From: Chlorobium sp.
GTDB lineage: Bacteria > Bacteroidota > Chlorobiia > Chlorobiales > Chlorobiaceae
Length of the DNA stretch: 64,000 nucleotides
Assembly (NCBI GenBank): GCA_005862285.1
Contig: SZXW01000003.1
Location: forward strand, 1 to 64,000
Direction: 5' to 3'
Shown: positions 1 through 9,891 of the stretch, in pieces
Position numbering within the stretch: the first letter of the stretch is position 1
How the letters are laid out: each line of letters begins with the position of its first letter
The notes under the pieces: model-generated
What the model was told of the DNA's origin: nothing
The model's database searches: none
The model's input: only the letters and a program-made list of their open reading frames with translations
Program-made: the position numbers and the translations under genes

Positions 1-18
1 AATTATTTCTTTTTTTCC

Positions 19-53
19 CAATACCCAATACCCAGTACCCAGTACCCATTTCA
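19..53. repeat. heptanucleotide repeat array (CCCAATA/CCCAGTA)
   Basis: Five tandem 7-nt units of the form CCCAATA, CCCAGTA and CCCATTT. This is the reverse complement of the GGGTAAT/GGGGAAT/GGGTACT units found in many gaps of this window. It lies just upstream of the barrel-like gene. These resemble the short tandemly repeated repetitive (STRR) heptamers described in filamentous cyanobacteria. Confidence 0.85.
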
Positions 54-76
54 ACAACTAATCAACCCCCTTGACA

Positions 77-862
77 ATGAAGATTTCTGCAAAGTACCTT
101 GCTCCAGCGGCCCTTGCCGGGTTGCTCACGCTCACGCCTCCTGATGCAAAGGGCATCGATGTTTCGACCGCGACCTATCTGCCCAATAACCACGGCAAGT
201 CACTTACGACACCTGTTGCCTGGGGCGCAGCCAACAACGTTATCTTCATGGGTGTCGGCGGCACTTCACCTGCACCTTATACGCATGATGCCGATGGCGC
301 CGCCGTGCTTGGCTTTGGCGTCGGTGATCCGAAGGAGAATCTCGGTTTACAGGTAGCACTTGTCAATCTGGATATCAGTGCGTGGGACCGCTACTCTATG
401 GCTGTTCAGTTGCATCGGCAGCTTGACAATGCGAATGCCATCGCTGTCGGTGTTGAAAATGTGATGCTGTCCAGCGGCGGTGATGCCGACAAGAGTTTTT
501 ATATCGTATACAGCCAGGGTGTGCAGGCCGATCCGTTCGTGAACGACGTGACCGGCAATTCGAAGCTCCATTTCAGTATCGGTGCCGGCACCGGCCGCTT
601 TGGTGACAAGAGCCCCGATGATATCGCACATGGAAGAGGGGAACATGGTACCTATGTCTTCGGCAATATCGCCTATGACGTTGCGGAATCGTTCAACCTT
701 ATTGCTGACTGGAACGGTCTCAATCTCAATGTCGGTGCATCAAAAACATTCAAGGCAGGAAATGTACCTTTTGCAATAACCATCGGTGCTGCCGACCTGA
801 CGCGTAACTCGGGTGACAAGGTGCGTTTTATCGGTGCCTGTGGTTTAGCGTTTAAACTGTAG
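77..862 (+). CDS. predicted exported outer-membrane beta-barrel-like protein
   Basis: An approximately 261-residue protein with a likely Sec signal peptide. A short Lys-containing N terminus is followed by a hydrophobic Ala/Leu stretch to about residue 22, and cleavage is likely near residues 24-27. The mature part is rich in Gly, Asn and alternating hydrophobic/polar residues, for example YVFGNIAYDV and LNLNVGASKTF. It ends in short beta-like segments and a C-terminal Phe-Lys-Leu, as in small outer-membrane barrels. An in-frame TTG six bases upstream is possible, but the ATG at 77 gives a cleaner signal peptide. I do not recognise a named family. It could instead be a soluble periplasmic beta protein. 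A small exported protein follows 31 bases downstream, so the two may be co-transcribed. Confidence 0.6.
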   Translation: MKISAKYLAPAALAGLLTLTPPDAKGIDVSTATYLPNNHGKSLTTPVAWGAANNVIFMGVGGTSPAPYTHDADGAAVLGFGVGDPKENLGLQVALVNLDISAWDRYSMAVQLHRQLDNANAIAVGVENVMLSSGGDADKSFYIVYSQGVQADPFVNDVTGNSKLHFSIGAGTGRFGDKSPDDIAHGRGEHGTYVFGNIAYDVAESFNLIADWNGLNLNVGASKTFKAGNVPFAITIGAADLTRNSGDKVRFIGACGLAFKL

Positions 863-893
863 ATGTCCAAATAACTTAATAAGGAGCTTTACA

Positions 894-1169
894 ATGAATA
901 GCTATAATATGCAAATTTGCGTTTTTGCAGGAGTAATTGCCAGTTTTTTTGCAACTCCTGTGCTTGCAGCAGTTGCAAATGCGTCTGATGCTGCATCACA
1001 GGCTACGGTAACCGCAACGGTTTCAACTGTATCCACAACAGTGAGCACGGGGGGGACTGGAGGAGGTATGCCCGGTCCGGAAGAAGGTAACAATCAGGGT
1101 GGTGATCAGGGTAATGGTAATGATCACCATAACAACGATAACAACAAGGACGATAACAAGAATAAGTAG
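894..1169 (+). CDS. small exported protein with Gly/Asn/Asp-rich low-complexity tail
   Basis: A 91-residue protein preceded by a good ribosome binding site (AAGGAG at about 882-887). Residues 1-25 form a signal peptide ending in a typical Ala-x-Ala (PVLAAVA). A Thr/Ser/Val/Ala-rich stretch follows, then a Gly-rich hinge. The last 40 residues are almost only Gly, Asn, Asp, Gln, His and Lys (motifs NNQGGDQGN and DHHNNDNN). The tail is probably disordered and could bind cations. No family is recognised. A rho-independent terminator follows directly, so this gene closes the first transcription unit. Confidence 0.65.
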   Translation: MNSYNMQICVFAGVIASFFATPVLAAVANASDAASQATVTATVSTVSTTVSTGGTGGGMPGPEEGNNQGGDQGNGNDHHNNDNNKDDNKNK

Positions 1170-1181
1170 TTTTTTCTCCGT

Positions 1182-1217
1182 CAAGCCAGGTCTTCTGTTT
1201 TTGAGGGCCTGGTTTTC
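1182..1217 (+). terminator. rho-independent terminator
   Basis: Inverted repeat AAGCCAGGTC / GGCCTGGTTT with two G-T wobble positions and a loop of about 15 nt, running into a T-rich end. It lies 13 bases after the stop of the small exported protein and before the dehydratase gene. Confidence 0.6.
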
Positions 1218-1261
1218 GCTCATTCGAAGACAACAGTCGAACCCCCAAATCCCCCACGATC

Positions 1262-3886
1262 GTGCCTTCACAAAAAAAAGGATATGCAACACAGCTTGAG
1301 GAAAACGGGCGTCAGTACGCTCAGGTATTTTCAATCATACATCAGAAACTGATTTCGCTACCTTTAGCTCTCAAGCGTATAATTGCGATCACCTTCGATA
1401 TCTGTTCAGCGATTGTATGCCTCTGGTTTGCATTTGCACTTCGTCTCGAATACTGGCAGTGGCCGCAGGGAATGCAGGGGATTCTGTTTTTTATAGCGCC
1501 GGCATTGGTGCTGCCGGTATTTTTTACTTCAGGTCTCTATCACACTGTCAACCGGCATAGCGGTTTCAGTACCTTTCTGAACGTTTTCCAGACCTCATTG
1601 ATATACGGGCTTCTTTTTTTTCCGATCGTTCAACTTCTTGCCCTGCCATCCGTTCCCCGATCGATCGGCATTCTTCAGCCGATCATGTTTCTGCTTGCGA
1701 CCGGCGGCAGCAGGGCATTGGTAAGGTTCCTGCATGCTTCCAATCCTGTGTTGCTGAAAAAATGTGGATCAAGGGAAAAGCTTCTCATCTATGGAGCTGG
1801 GAGTGCCGGAGTAGAAATAGCGCATGCAATAAGCAAAAATTCTAAATTCGATATTGCAGGTTTTATCGATGACGATGAAAAGCTGCAAGGGCGAACGATA
1901 AACGGTATGAAAGTTTACAGTCCAATACAGGCGGAAGGTTTGATAGCAAAAGAGAACATAGACAATATTTTGCTTGCGATGCCTTCGGTAAGCCGCAGCC
2001 GGAGAAACGAAATTGTCGAGAAATTTCAGAAGTATCCTGTCAAGCTGAGAATGCTTCCAAGTGTCGAAGAACTTGCCAACGGAAAAGTCAGCATAACGGA
2101 TATCAAGGAGATCGATATCGAGGACCTGCTTGGACGTGATCCTGTTCCGGTAGATCATAAAAAGGTTGCCGATTCGATTACCGGGAAAGTAGTCATGGTT
2201 ACTGGTGCGGGAGGCAGTATCGGCAGTGAACTGTGCCGTCAGTTGCTTCATTCTCTCCCTTCCACCATTCTGCTTGTCGACAATACCGAGTACAATCTTT
2301 TTGCAATACATGGTGATCTCGAAAACCGTGTGAAAAAGCATGATGCAGTCCGTATCCTGCCTTTTCTTTGCGATGTGACGGATGAAAACCGTGTTTCAGA
2401 GATCTGCAAAGTATTCAGGCCGGAAGTGATTTACCATGCAGCGGCATACAAGCATGTGCCGATGGTCGAGTTCAATCCAGCCGAAGGAGTAAGAAACAAC
2501 GTATTCGGTACGCAGAGTGTGGTTGAAGCTGCGATACAACATCAGGTGTCGAGGGTTGTGTTGGTGAGTACGGACAAAGCGGTGCGCCCAACCAATATCA
2601 TGGGTGCAAGCAAACGGCTTTGTGAGTTGATCGTTCAGGCAAAAGCAGCTGAAGCGGGACAAAAGACTGTTTTTTCCATGGTGAGGTTCGGCAATGTTCT
2701 TGGTTCGAGCGGATCGGTCATCCCTCATTTCAAAAGACAGATTAAAAAGGGCGGCCCGATAACGATTACCCATAAGGAGATCACCCGCTATTTCATGACG
2801 ATCCCTGAAGCTGCGCAGCTTGTGATACAGGCAGGAGCAATGGCAACCGGAGGAGATCTCTTTCTGCTCGAGATGGGTGAGCCGGTAAAAATTGTCAATC
2901 TTGCAAGGAAAATGGTGGAGTTATCAGGTCTTTCCGTTCGTGATGAACATAATCCGGATGGAGATATCGAGCTGCTTGAAACCGGACTGCGTCCAGGAGA
3001 AAAGCTGTATGAAGAACTGTTGATAGCTGCCGATGCTGCTACACCAACAGCCAATCCCCGTATTTACAAAGCGCATGAGCATTTTCTCTCATGGCGCAAA
3101 CTGCAGGAGGAACTTGCATTTCTTCTGTTTGCCATCAATCGTAACGATGTAGAGTTTCTAAAACAAAGTCTGAAGAGATTGGTCCCCGGATATCAACCGA
3201 TGGTAGCGACGACGGATCTTCTTGCCATCGAGAAAGAGAAAATAGCTGTCGAGGAAGCAGAGGAAAATATACAGGAATCATTTGCAGATATTCATGCGGT
3301 TTATCCTGATCATAAAAACGGCTATCGTGCAAGAATTCCAGTTTTGGCAGACAGCTATTTGCCTCCATCTGATCTGCAGAATGGTACACATAAGCATAAA
3401 CAGCAGAGGGCAATGGTAACGGAGTACTACTTCAAACAGCTTAATAACCATGCAGAACATACTTCTGACATAACTATTGAACCTTCATTACCGGAAAAAG
3501 GAAACAACTCTGGGTTTATACCGACATTGAATATTCTTATCGCAGAAGATGACAAGACAAGCAGTCTGATGCTCAAGTCAATTCTCAAAGGTGTCAATAT
3601 CACTATTTTTCATGCCGACAATGGTCTGGAAGCGGTAGAACTGGTTCGCCGACATCCGGAGATCAATATCGTGCTTATGGATATCAAGATGCCAGTTATG
3701 GATGGATTCGAGGCTACAAAGCTTATAAGAGAAATGAGATCAGATCTGCCTGTTATTGCTCAGTCTGCATATGATTCGAAACAATTTAAAGAAAAAGCAA
3801 AAGATGTCGGTTGTGATAGTTTTATAGCCAAGCCAATCAAAAAGGATGAACTTCTTGAGGTTATACAGGTACAGTTGAATAAGTGA
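1262..3886 (+). CDS. PglF/WbpM-type UDP-GlcNAc 4,6-dehydratase fused to a response-regulator receiver domain
   Basis: An 874-residue protein with a GTG start. About four membrane segments lie in residues 35-155, followed by a first Rossmann fold (YGAGSAGVEIA near 177). The catalytic NAD-dependent dehydratase domain follows, with VTGAGGSIGSE near 313-323 and the WbpM-type STDKAVRP and MGASKR motifs. This is the architecture of membrane UDP-GlcNAc C6-dehydratases (PglF, WbpM, CapD). It would supply the 4-keto-6-deoxy sugar for UDP-diNAcBac, consistent with the PglE-, PglD- and PglC-like genes near 28-30 kb. Unusually, after a linker of about 130 residues, residues 756-874 form a CheY-like receiver domain. 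That domain keeps the acidic pair (AEDD), the phospho-acceptor Asp807 (MDIKMPVMDG), a Ser in the Thr position and Lys in AKPI. The reading frame is continuous. No histidine kinase lies in the window. Confidence 0.9.
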   Translation: MPSQKKGYATQLEENGRQYAQVFSIIHQKLISLPLALKRIIAITFDICSAIVCLWFAFALRLEYWQWPQGMQGILFFIAPALVLPVFFTSGLYHTVNRHSGFSTFLNVFQTSLIYGLLFFPIVQLLALPSVPRSIGILQPIMFLLATGGSRALVRFLHASNPVLLKKCGSREKLLIYGAGSAGVEIAHAISKNSKFDIAGFIDDDEKLQGRTINGMKVYSPIQAEGLIAKENIDNILLAMPSVSRSRRNEIVEKFQKYPVKLRMLPSVEELANGKVSITDIKEIDIEDLLGRDPVPVDHKKVADSITGKVVMVTGAGGSIGSELCRQLLHSLPSTILLVDNTEYNLFAIHGDLENRVKKHDAVRILPFLCDVTDENRVSEICKVFRPEVIYHAAAYKHVPMVEFNPAEGVRNNVFGTQSVVEAAIQHQVSRVVLVSTDKAVRPTNIMGASKRLCELIVQAKAAEAGQKTVFSMVRFGNVLGSSGSVIPHFKRQIKKGGPITITHKEITRYFMTIPEAAQLVIQAGAMATGGDLFLLEMGEPVKIVNLARKMVELSGLSVRDEHNPDGDIELLETGLRPGEKLYEELLIAADAATPTANPRIYKAHEHFLSWRKLQEELAFLLFAINRNDVEFLKQSLKRLVPGYQPMVATTDLLAIEKEKIAVEEAEENIQESFADIHAVYPDHKNGYRARIPVLADSYLPPSDLQNGTHKHKQQRAMVTEYYFKQLNNHAEHTSDITIEPSLPEKGNNSGFIPTLNILIAEDDKTSSLMLKSILKGVNITIFHADNGLEAVELVRRHPEINIVLMDIKMPVMDGFEATKLIREMRSDLPVIAQSAYDSKQFKEKAKDVGCDSFIAKPIKKDELLEVIQVQLNK

Positions 3887-4680
<794 letters not shown>

Positions 4681-4714
4681 AATGAATTATGTAAAGAAGA
4701 ATGATTGAGTTTCA

Positions 4715-6562
4715 ATGAGTAAAAATAAATACGAGAAAATAGTCGACAAAAGCTTTTCGCAAAAACAATCGATTATTCGACTTCTTCAAAGACTTTGGCT
4801 CCACATAAACCCAAGGCGGCGCATGCAGTTAGACCTGCTGCTTGTACTTATGGTCTTAGCTTCGTTTGCAGAAATTATCAGCATCGGGGCTATACTTCCC
4901 TTTCTTGCTGTGTTGACCGCACCCGAGCGTATCTTCCAGCTTCCCGTGGCGCAGCCTGCCATAAGGCTCTTCGGAATTACAACTGCGGGTGAGCTATTGC
5001 TCCCACTAACCATTACCTTCGGTATAGCGGCAATTTTCTCTGGCGCTATCAGGTTATTTCTGCTCTGGGCAAGCACGCGTCTTTCTTATGCAACAGGAGC
5101 CGATCTCAGCATAAGTATCTATCGACGTACGCTCTATCAGCCATATTCCGTTCATGTTGCACGCAATAGTAGCGAAATCATCAGCGGCATCACATATATA
5201 ACCGCAGTGGTGATTGTTTCTCTTACGAGTGTTCTTAATTTCATCAGCTCAACCATTATTTTGCTGGCTATACTGATTACACTCATCACGGTAGATCCGG
5301 TTATTGCATTAGCTTCCTTTTGTGGTTTTGGGTTGCTATATGGTTTGATTATCCAGATGACTCGAAAAAAGCTTTCGTCTAATAGTAAACAGATATCAAT
5401 TGAGCAAACTCGGGTTATTAAATCTTTGCAAGAAGGGTTGGGCGGTATACGTGATGTTCTTATTGACGGCAGTCAAGCTATATATTGTCAGATCTATCGC
5501 AACTCTGAAGTTCCAATGCGACGAGCGCAGGGAAATAATCTTTTTGTCAGTAGTAGTCCACGTTTTGCTTTAGAATCTTTAGGAATGATGCTTATAGCTG
5601 TTTTAGCATACGTACTTGCTCGACAACCTGACGGTATAACAAATGCTATTCCAGTTCTTGGTGCATTGGCGCTTGGTGCACAGCGGATGTTGCCTGTTGT
5701 GCAGCAAATTTATGGATCATGGTCCAGTATTCAGGGTTATCAAGCATCATTAAAAGATGCCCTTGAATTGCTCGACCAGCCTCTGCCCGACTACATTGAT
5801 AAACCTGAATCAATACATTTACCATTTAGGCAAAAGATCTGTTTGAAAAACCTCTCATTTCGTTACAATTCAGAAACGCCTTGGGTTCTGAATCAACTTG
5901 ATCTGACCATTCTCAAAGGCAGTCGAATAGGTTTCATTGGAGTTACCGGAAGCGGGAAGAGTACGTTGCTCGATATTGTGATGGGTCTTTTGACTCCTAC
6001 AGGTGGAGCGATTGAGATTGACCATCAACCTATAACAAAGAATAATTACCATGACTGGCAGGCTCATATAGCGCACGTTCCTCAAGCCATCTATCTTGCC
6101 GATAGTACTATCGAAGAGAACATTGCTTTTGGAGTGCCAAAAGGAAAAATTGATCAGAGCAGGGTAAAGCAAGCAGCTTGTCAAGCACAGATTGCCGACA
6201 TCATCGAAAGTTGGCCGAAAAAATACCAGACGTACGTCGGCGAACGAGGTATCCGCCTCTCTGGAGGTCAGCGTCAGCGTATCGGCATCGCCCGAGCCCT
6301 CTACAAACAAGCCGATGTTATCATCTTCGACGAAGCCACTAGCGCTCTTGACAACGAAACCGAACAAGCCGTCATGCAATCCATCGAAGGTCTCGGTAGC
6401 GATCTCACAGTGCTGATAATAGCGCATCGTCTCTCAACCCTCAAAAACTGCACACAGATAGTAGAACTGGCAGACGGAGGTATCAAGCGAATCGGCACTT
6501 ACAATGAAATCATATCACCAGTAAGGTCGGAGTCATCCAACCCTCTATCTCTCACAATGTAA
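4715..6562 (+). CDS. ABC transporter with fused permease and ATPase, flippase-like (MsbA/PglK type)
   Basis: A 615-residue half-transporter. Residues 30-340 contain about six hydrophobic membrane segments. Residues 370-600 form the ATPase, with Walker A GVTGSGKST near 409, signature LSGGQRQRIGIARAL near 514, Walker B VIIFDEATSALD near 535 and switch His in IIAHRLSTL near 568. All catalytic motifs are intact. Family knowledge and position in a glycan locus that carries Pgl-like genes suggest it flips an undecaprenyl-diphosphate-linked oligosaccharide, as PglK does. An exporter of another lipid or peptide is possible. It is the only intact gene between two sugar-gene remnants (gmd before, rfbF after), so it may itself be a survivor of an older locus. 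No Wzx flippase is visible elsewhere in the window, which makes it the best flippase candidate. Confidence 0.85.
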   Translation: MSKNKYEKIVDKSFSQKQSIIRLLQRLWLHINPRRRMQLDLLLVLMVLASFAEIISIGAILPFLAVLTAPERIFQLPVAQPAIRLFGITTAGELLLPLTITFGIAAIFSGAIRLFLLWASTRLSYATGADLSISIYRRTLYQPYSVHVARNSSEIISGITYITAVVIVSLTSVLNFISSTIILLAILITLITVDPVIALASFCGFGLLYGLIIQMTRKKLSSNSKQISIEQTRVIKSLQEGLGGIRDVLIDGSQAIYCQIYRNSEVPMRRAQGNNLFVSSSPRFALESLGMMLIAVLAYVLARQPDGITNAIPVLGALALGAQRMLPVVQQIYGSWSSIQGYQASLKDALELLDQPLPDYIDKPESIHLPFRQKICLKNLSFRYNSETPWVLNQLDLTILKGSRIGFIGVTGSGKSTLLDIVMGLLTPTGGAIEIDHQPITKNNYHDWQAHIAHVPQAIYLADSTIEENIAFGVPKGKIDQSRVKQAACQAQIADIIESWPKKYQTYVGERGIRLSGGQRQRIGIARALYKQADVIIFDEATSALDNETEQAVMQSIEGLGSDLTVLIIAHRLSTLKNCTQIVELADGGIKRIGTYNEIISPVRSESSNPLSLTM

Positions 6563-6592
6563 GGGTGGCATCATCCCATATCTTATCACTCT

Positions 6593-7126
6593 TTGAAAGC
6601 ATTAATCTTGGTCGGAGGTTTGAGCAACCGAATATCCAAAGAGTCTCATCTCTAGCCAAATCCCATAATCAAGATCGGAGGCAAACCTATCCTCTGGCAC
6701 ATTATGAAGCTCTACTCCGCCCAAGGTGTGAACAAATTATTGGATATGTTGAGGTTACAAAGGATATGTTATCAATGAGATTACTTTGTAAACTACTTGT
6801 TGCACTAGTCAGACGTCACTTTCTACATGGCAGAGAACAGAATGGAAGTGTACAAGTGTAAAACAGAGTCTTGGTAGGTGACATTTGTTGATACCGGTGA
6901 GGATACGGCAACCAGAGGACGTCTGAAACGGTTAGCTAAATATCTCAAACCCGGTGAAACGCTCTGCTTTACCTATGTAAATGGGGTTGACGACATCAAT
7001 ATCTTAGCAGAAATTGACTTTCACAAAAAGCAGGGTAAACATGCCTCTGTTTTCGCAGTAATACTACCCGATCGTCATGGCTCTCTGATGATAAATGCTG
7101 AACCTGTCAAAAAGTCCTCCAAGTGA
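6593..7126 (+). pseudogene. rfbF: glucose-1-phosphate cytidylyltransferase remnant
   Basis: Reading from the TTG at 6593 gives a decayed RfbF N terminus (KALILVGGLSNRISKES), with a stop after HL, then KIGGKPILWHIMKLYSAQGV. A frameshifted CCGYKGYVI-like stretch follows, then SDVTFYMAENRMEV. From 6878 a long in-frame piece reads TFVDTGEDTATRGRLKRLAKYL and CFTYVNGVDDINI, then FHKKQGKHASVFAV. RfbF makes CDP-glucose for 3,6-dideoxyhexoses. Stops, at least two frameshifts and loss of the C-terminal third show it is dead. The two apparent small reading frames at 6565-6861 and 6878-7126 are products of this decay. Confidence 0.8.
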
Positions 7127-7274
7127 CTGTTCATGGGTTAATTGTGGCTTTTTGTGCTTTAGGGCATTTTAAATTTATTATTGAGTGATATATCTTTCAT
7201 CAAATCAATAAATTAGCGATCATAAAATCCATAAAAAACCGTGTTTTACAGCAGATTACATTACTCTGACTCTG

Positions 7275-8215
7275 CTGAAATGAAAAACCTCAATCCACCT
7301 AGCCTTTTTGATGAACAATTCCACTCGAACGTCATACAAAGCTCAAAGATCCGCTGGTAAAACTGGAGCAATACATTGACTGGAAAATATTTGCACCAAT
7401 TCTCGATATCGTTTTCAGCAAACTTGAGAATTACAGCACTGCTGGCAGACCTCCATTTGATCGGGTCATGATGTTTAAGGTTCTTATCCTCCAGAGCCTT
7501 TATAGCCTCTCGGATGATGCCATGGAATTTCAGATTAACTACCGACTCATTTTCAAGCGGTTTCTCGCGCTCAAATCAAGTGACCGGGTTCCGGACAGCA
7601 AGACCATCTGGAAGTTCCGTGAAACCCTTATCTAGGAAGGCTTGATTGAAGCGCTGTTTAACCGCTTCAATCAAGCCTTGGACGACCAGAGCATATTTGC
7701 AAAAACTGGGCAGATTGTTGATGTGAGCTTTGTTGAATTGCCTCTGCATCGTAACAGCAGTGATGAAAATGACCAGATCAAAACAGGCCAGACTTAGTAA
7801 TCGTGGAAAGTCGAGCCGAATAAACTGTGCTAAAAAGACCGTGATGCCTGCTGGACTAAAAAAGAACAAGATGAACTTCTGAGGCTACAAAATTCATATC
7901 AAGGTTGACCAAAGCACCAAGTTAATCAGTAGTATATAGTGACTGATGCGGCAGTCCATGACTCTCAGGAAATGGAAATACTGATTGAAAAAGATGATAC
8001 TGGATAGAAACTTTATGGCGATGTTACCTATATCGTTCATGATGGCAAAGAATAGCGATAAACCAAAGTGTTTATTCCAGAGTTGAACATGTATCTGGCT
8101 TTATGACCAACACCATGAAAGCTATGAGAATCAAAAACATTGGTTATGTGAGAGCACCCGCCAAGAAAGGGTTAATCAACCTAACCAACAATTTGATTAC
8201 GTGTGTGTAGCTGAT
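7275..8215 (+). mobile_element. degraded IS5-family transposase
   Basis: Conceptual translation across frames gives the order expected of an IS5-type transposase. LFDEQFH is first, then LVKLEQYIDWKIFAPILD, GRPPFDRVMMFKVLILQSLY, SDRVPDSKTIWKFRETL (stop after it), IVDVSFVELP and VTDAAVHDSQE. The C-terminal piece FMTNTMKAMRIKNIGYVRA ends near 8210. At least five in-frame stops, two frameshifts and a deletion near 8080 are present. No clear terminal inverted repeats were found. The adjacent sequence to 8390 is AT-rich and empty. Confidence 0.8.
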
Positions 8216-8392
8216 AAATAAAGATAATGCTGTTAACTTGGGATAACTACGCTCAGTAAAAACCATTTTGTGGCATTATTGCTTGTAATATTTCAGAAGA
8301 GATGATGAACATTAATGACAAGATTAGCTTATGCAATGCTGTAAAACTCAGCTAATATAGGTGTGCAATAATACATTTAAACAATATTCGTT

Positions 8393-8923
8393 GTGAGAAT
8401 AAATCATTATGTTAAGTCGTTATACTCATGGTTTTATTCAAGGCAAGATCCAGTAGGCTATGCTCGTATAATAGGAGTAAATATGGGTCAAGATGTTCAT
8501 ATATATGGCTCCTCTCGATGTATGTTTGGAACAGAACCATGGTGTGTAACTTTAGGAAATCATGTTCATATAACAGGAGATGTAGTCTTTATTACACATG
8601 ATGGGGGCACACTTATATACCGTCATTTAGTGCCAGACCTTGAAATTACTAAACCCATAAAAATTGGCGACTATGTTTATATTGGATATAGAAGTATTAT
8701 AATGCCAGGAGTTACTATTGGTAATAATTGTATAATAGCGGCTGGATCTGTGGTAACAAAAAATATTCCTGATAATTCCGTTGTTGGTGGAGTGCCTGCA
8801 AAATTAATAAAATCATCTTTTGATTATTTTGAAAAAATTAAACAAGAATCTTTGCGTTTAGGGCATTTGAAGGGGGTCGAGAAAGATCTTGAATTAAAAA
8901 AATATTTTTCTTATAAAGGTTAA
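8393..8923 (+). CDS. left-handed beta-helix (hexapeptide) sugar O-acetyltransferase
   Basis: A 176-residue protein with a GTG start. The middle and C-terminal part shows hexapeptide-repeat turns ([26 protein letters not shown] split over the repeats). The closing motif [23 protein letters not shown] is typical of maltose/galactoside O-acetyltransferase-like enzymes, whose usual length is 170-200. The probable catalytic His lies in the [16 protein letters not shown] segment. It probably acetylates a hydroxyl of a repeat-unit sugar in the cytoplasm, with acetyl-CoA as donor. It opens a tightly packed AT-rich set of four genes (1-bp gap to the next). Its base composition differs strongly from the housekeeping genes to the right, suggesting transfer. 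Confidence 0.85.
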   Translation: MRINHYVKSLYSWFYSRQDPVGYARIIGVNMGQDVHIYGSSRCMFGTEPWCVTLGNHVHITGDVVFITHDGGTLIYRHLVPDLEITKPIKIGDYVYIGYRSIIMPGVTIGNNCIIAAGSVVTKNIPDNSVVGGVPAKLIKSSFDYFEKIKQESLRLGHLKGVEKDLELKKYFSYKG

Positions 8924-8924
8924 G

Positions 8925-9845
8925 ATGTTTTATACAAAATTTCAATATAATCAGAACTGGAATATTGGATTTTCAAATGATACAGTTGAATCCTTTATCG
9001 AAAGAAAGGGATTAGGAAAGATTCAATGGATGAAACACAGATATCGAGATAGATTCTTTGCTGATCCATTTATTTTAAATATTAATAAAAACGAGATCAC
9101 TGTTTTATGCGAAGAGTTAATGTTTGCAGAGGTTAAAGGAAGAATTGTCAAGTTGACTATTGATAAATATTCTAAACAACTGTTAGATAGAGTATTAATA
9201 CTTGAATTAAGTACACATTTATCTTACCCTGCGATTCTAATAATCGATGAATCAATTTATATATATCCTGAAAATAGTGCGTCTGGTAAATTATCTCTTT
9301 ATAGATATAATGAAAATTCTAATGAAATAGAATATATTAAAATTCTCATTAATGAGCCGTTGGTGGATTCAACAATTCTTAATTACAATGGGAAGTTTTG
9401 GCTTGTCGCCACTAAGGTTCCTGGCACTCAGGAGAAAGCCTTTCTATACATATCAAATTCATTTTATGATAATTACAGGCCTTTTTGTTCTGGTCCTATA
9501 ACTCAAAACAAAAGCATTTCAAGACCTGCTGGAAATTTTATTATTTATAAAGATATAATCTATAGACCTGCTCAAAACTGTAAAAAACGCTATGGTTCGG
9601 CAATCATGATACAACAAATCGATTTTATTGCAGAGGATTTGTATGTTGAGAAAACCGCCTTTAGTATATATCCAAAATCTTTTAAGTATAATTTAGGAAT
9701 GCATACAATAAATTTTCATGCAAATATTTGCGTAGTTGATGGATGTGGTTATTTATACCCAATTATTGGTAGAATATTTAATATGATTAGTGTTCTTAAA
9801 AGAAGAATTCTGCTTTTAAAAAATAATGAAATAATAAGTTTATAG
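8925..9845 (+). CDS. five-bladed beta-propeller-like protein (GINT1 N-terminal / glycosyl hydrolase-like fold), function unknown
   Basis: A 306-residue protein without signal peptide or membrane segments. Motifs RFFADPFIL near residue 44 and SRPAGNFI near 200, with repeated short beta strands, resemble the propeller domain seen beside formyltransferases and in plant inositolphosphorylceramide glycosyltransferases. That domain is distantly related to GH43/GH32 folds. In bacterial glycan clusters such domains accompany genes that modify sugars, but their reaction is not established. It starts one base after the acetyltransferase stop and is followed by two acyltransferase-fold genes. I infer a role in decorating a repeat-unit sugar or binding the substrate. 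The family assignment is from motif memory only. Confidence 0.5.
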   Translation: MFYTKFQYNQNWNIGFSNDTVESFIERKGLGKIQWMKHRYRDRFFADPFILNINKNEITVLCEELMFAEVKGRIVKLTIDKYSKQLLDRVLILELSTHLSYPAILIIDESIYIYPENSASGKLSLYRYNENSNEIEYIKILINEPLVDSTILNYNGKFWLVATKVPGTQEKAFLYISNSFYDNYRPFCSGPITQNKSISRPAGNFIIYKDIIYRPAQNCKKRYGSAIMIQQIDFIAEDLYVEKTAFSIYPKSFKYNLGMHTINFHANICVVDGCGYLYPIIGRIFNMISVLKRRILLLKNNEIISL

Positions 9846-9891
9846 AAATAGTTTAATTCTTGATTTATCTAATAGAGTGCTTCTATCAATA

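Noticed and set aside
6565-6861. Open frame of 98 codons as a separate gene
   Set aside because: Another frame in the same DNA reads as a decayed RfbF N terminus, so this frame is a by-product.
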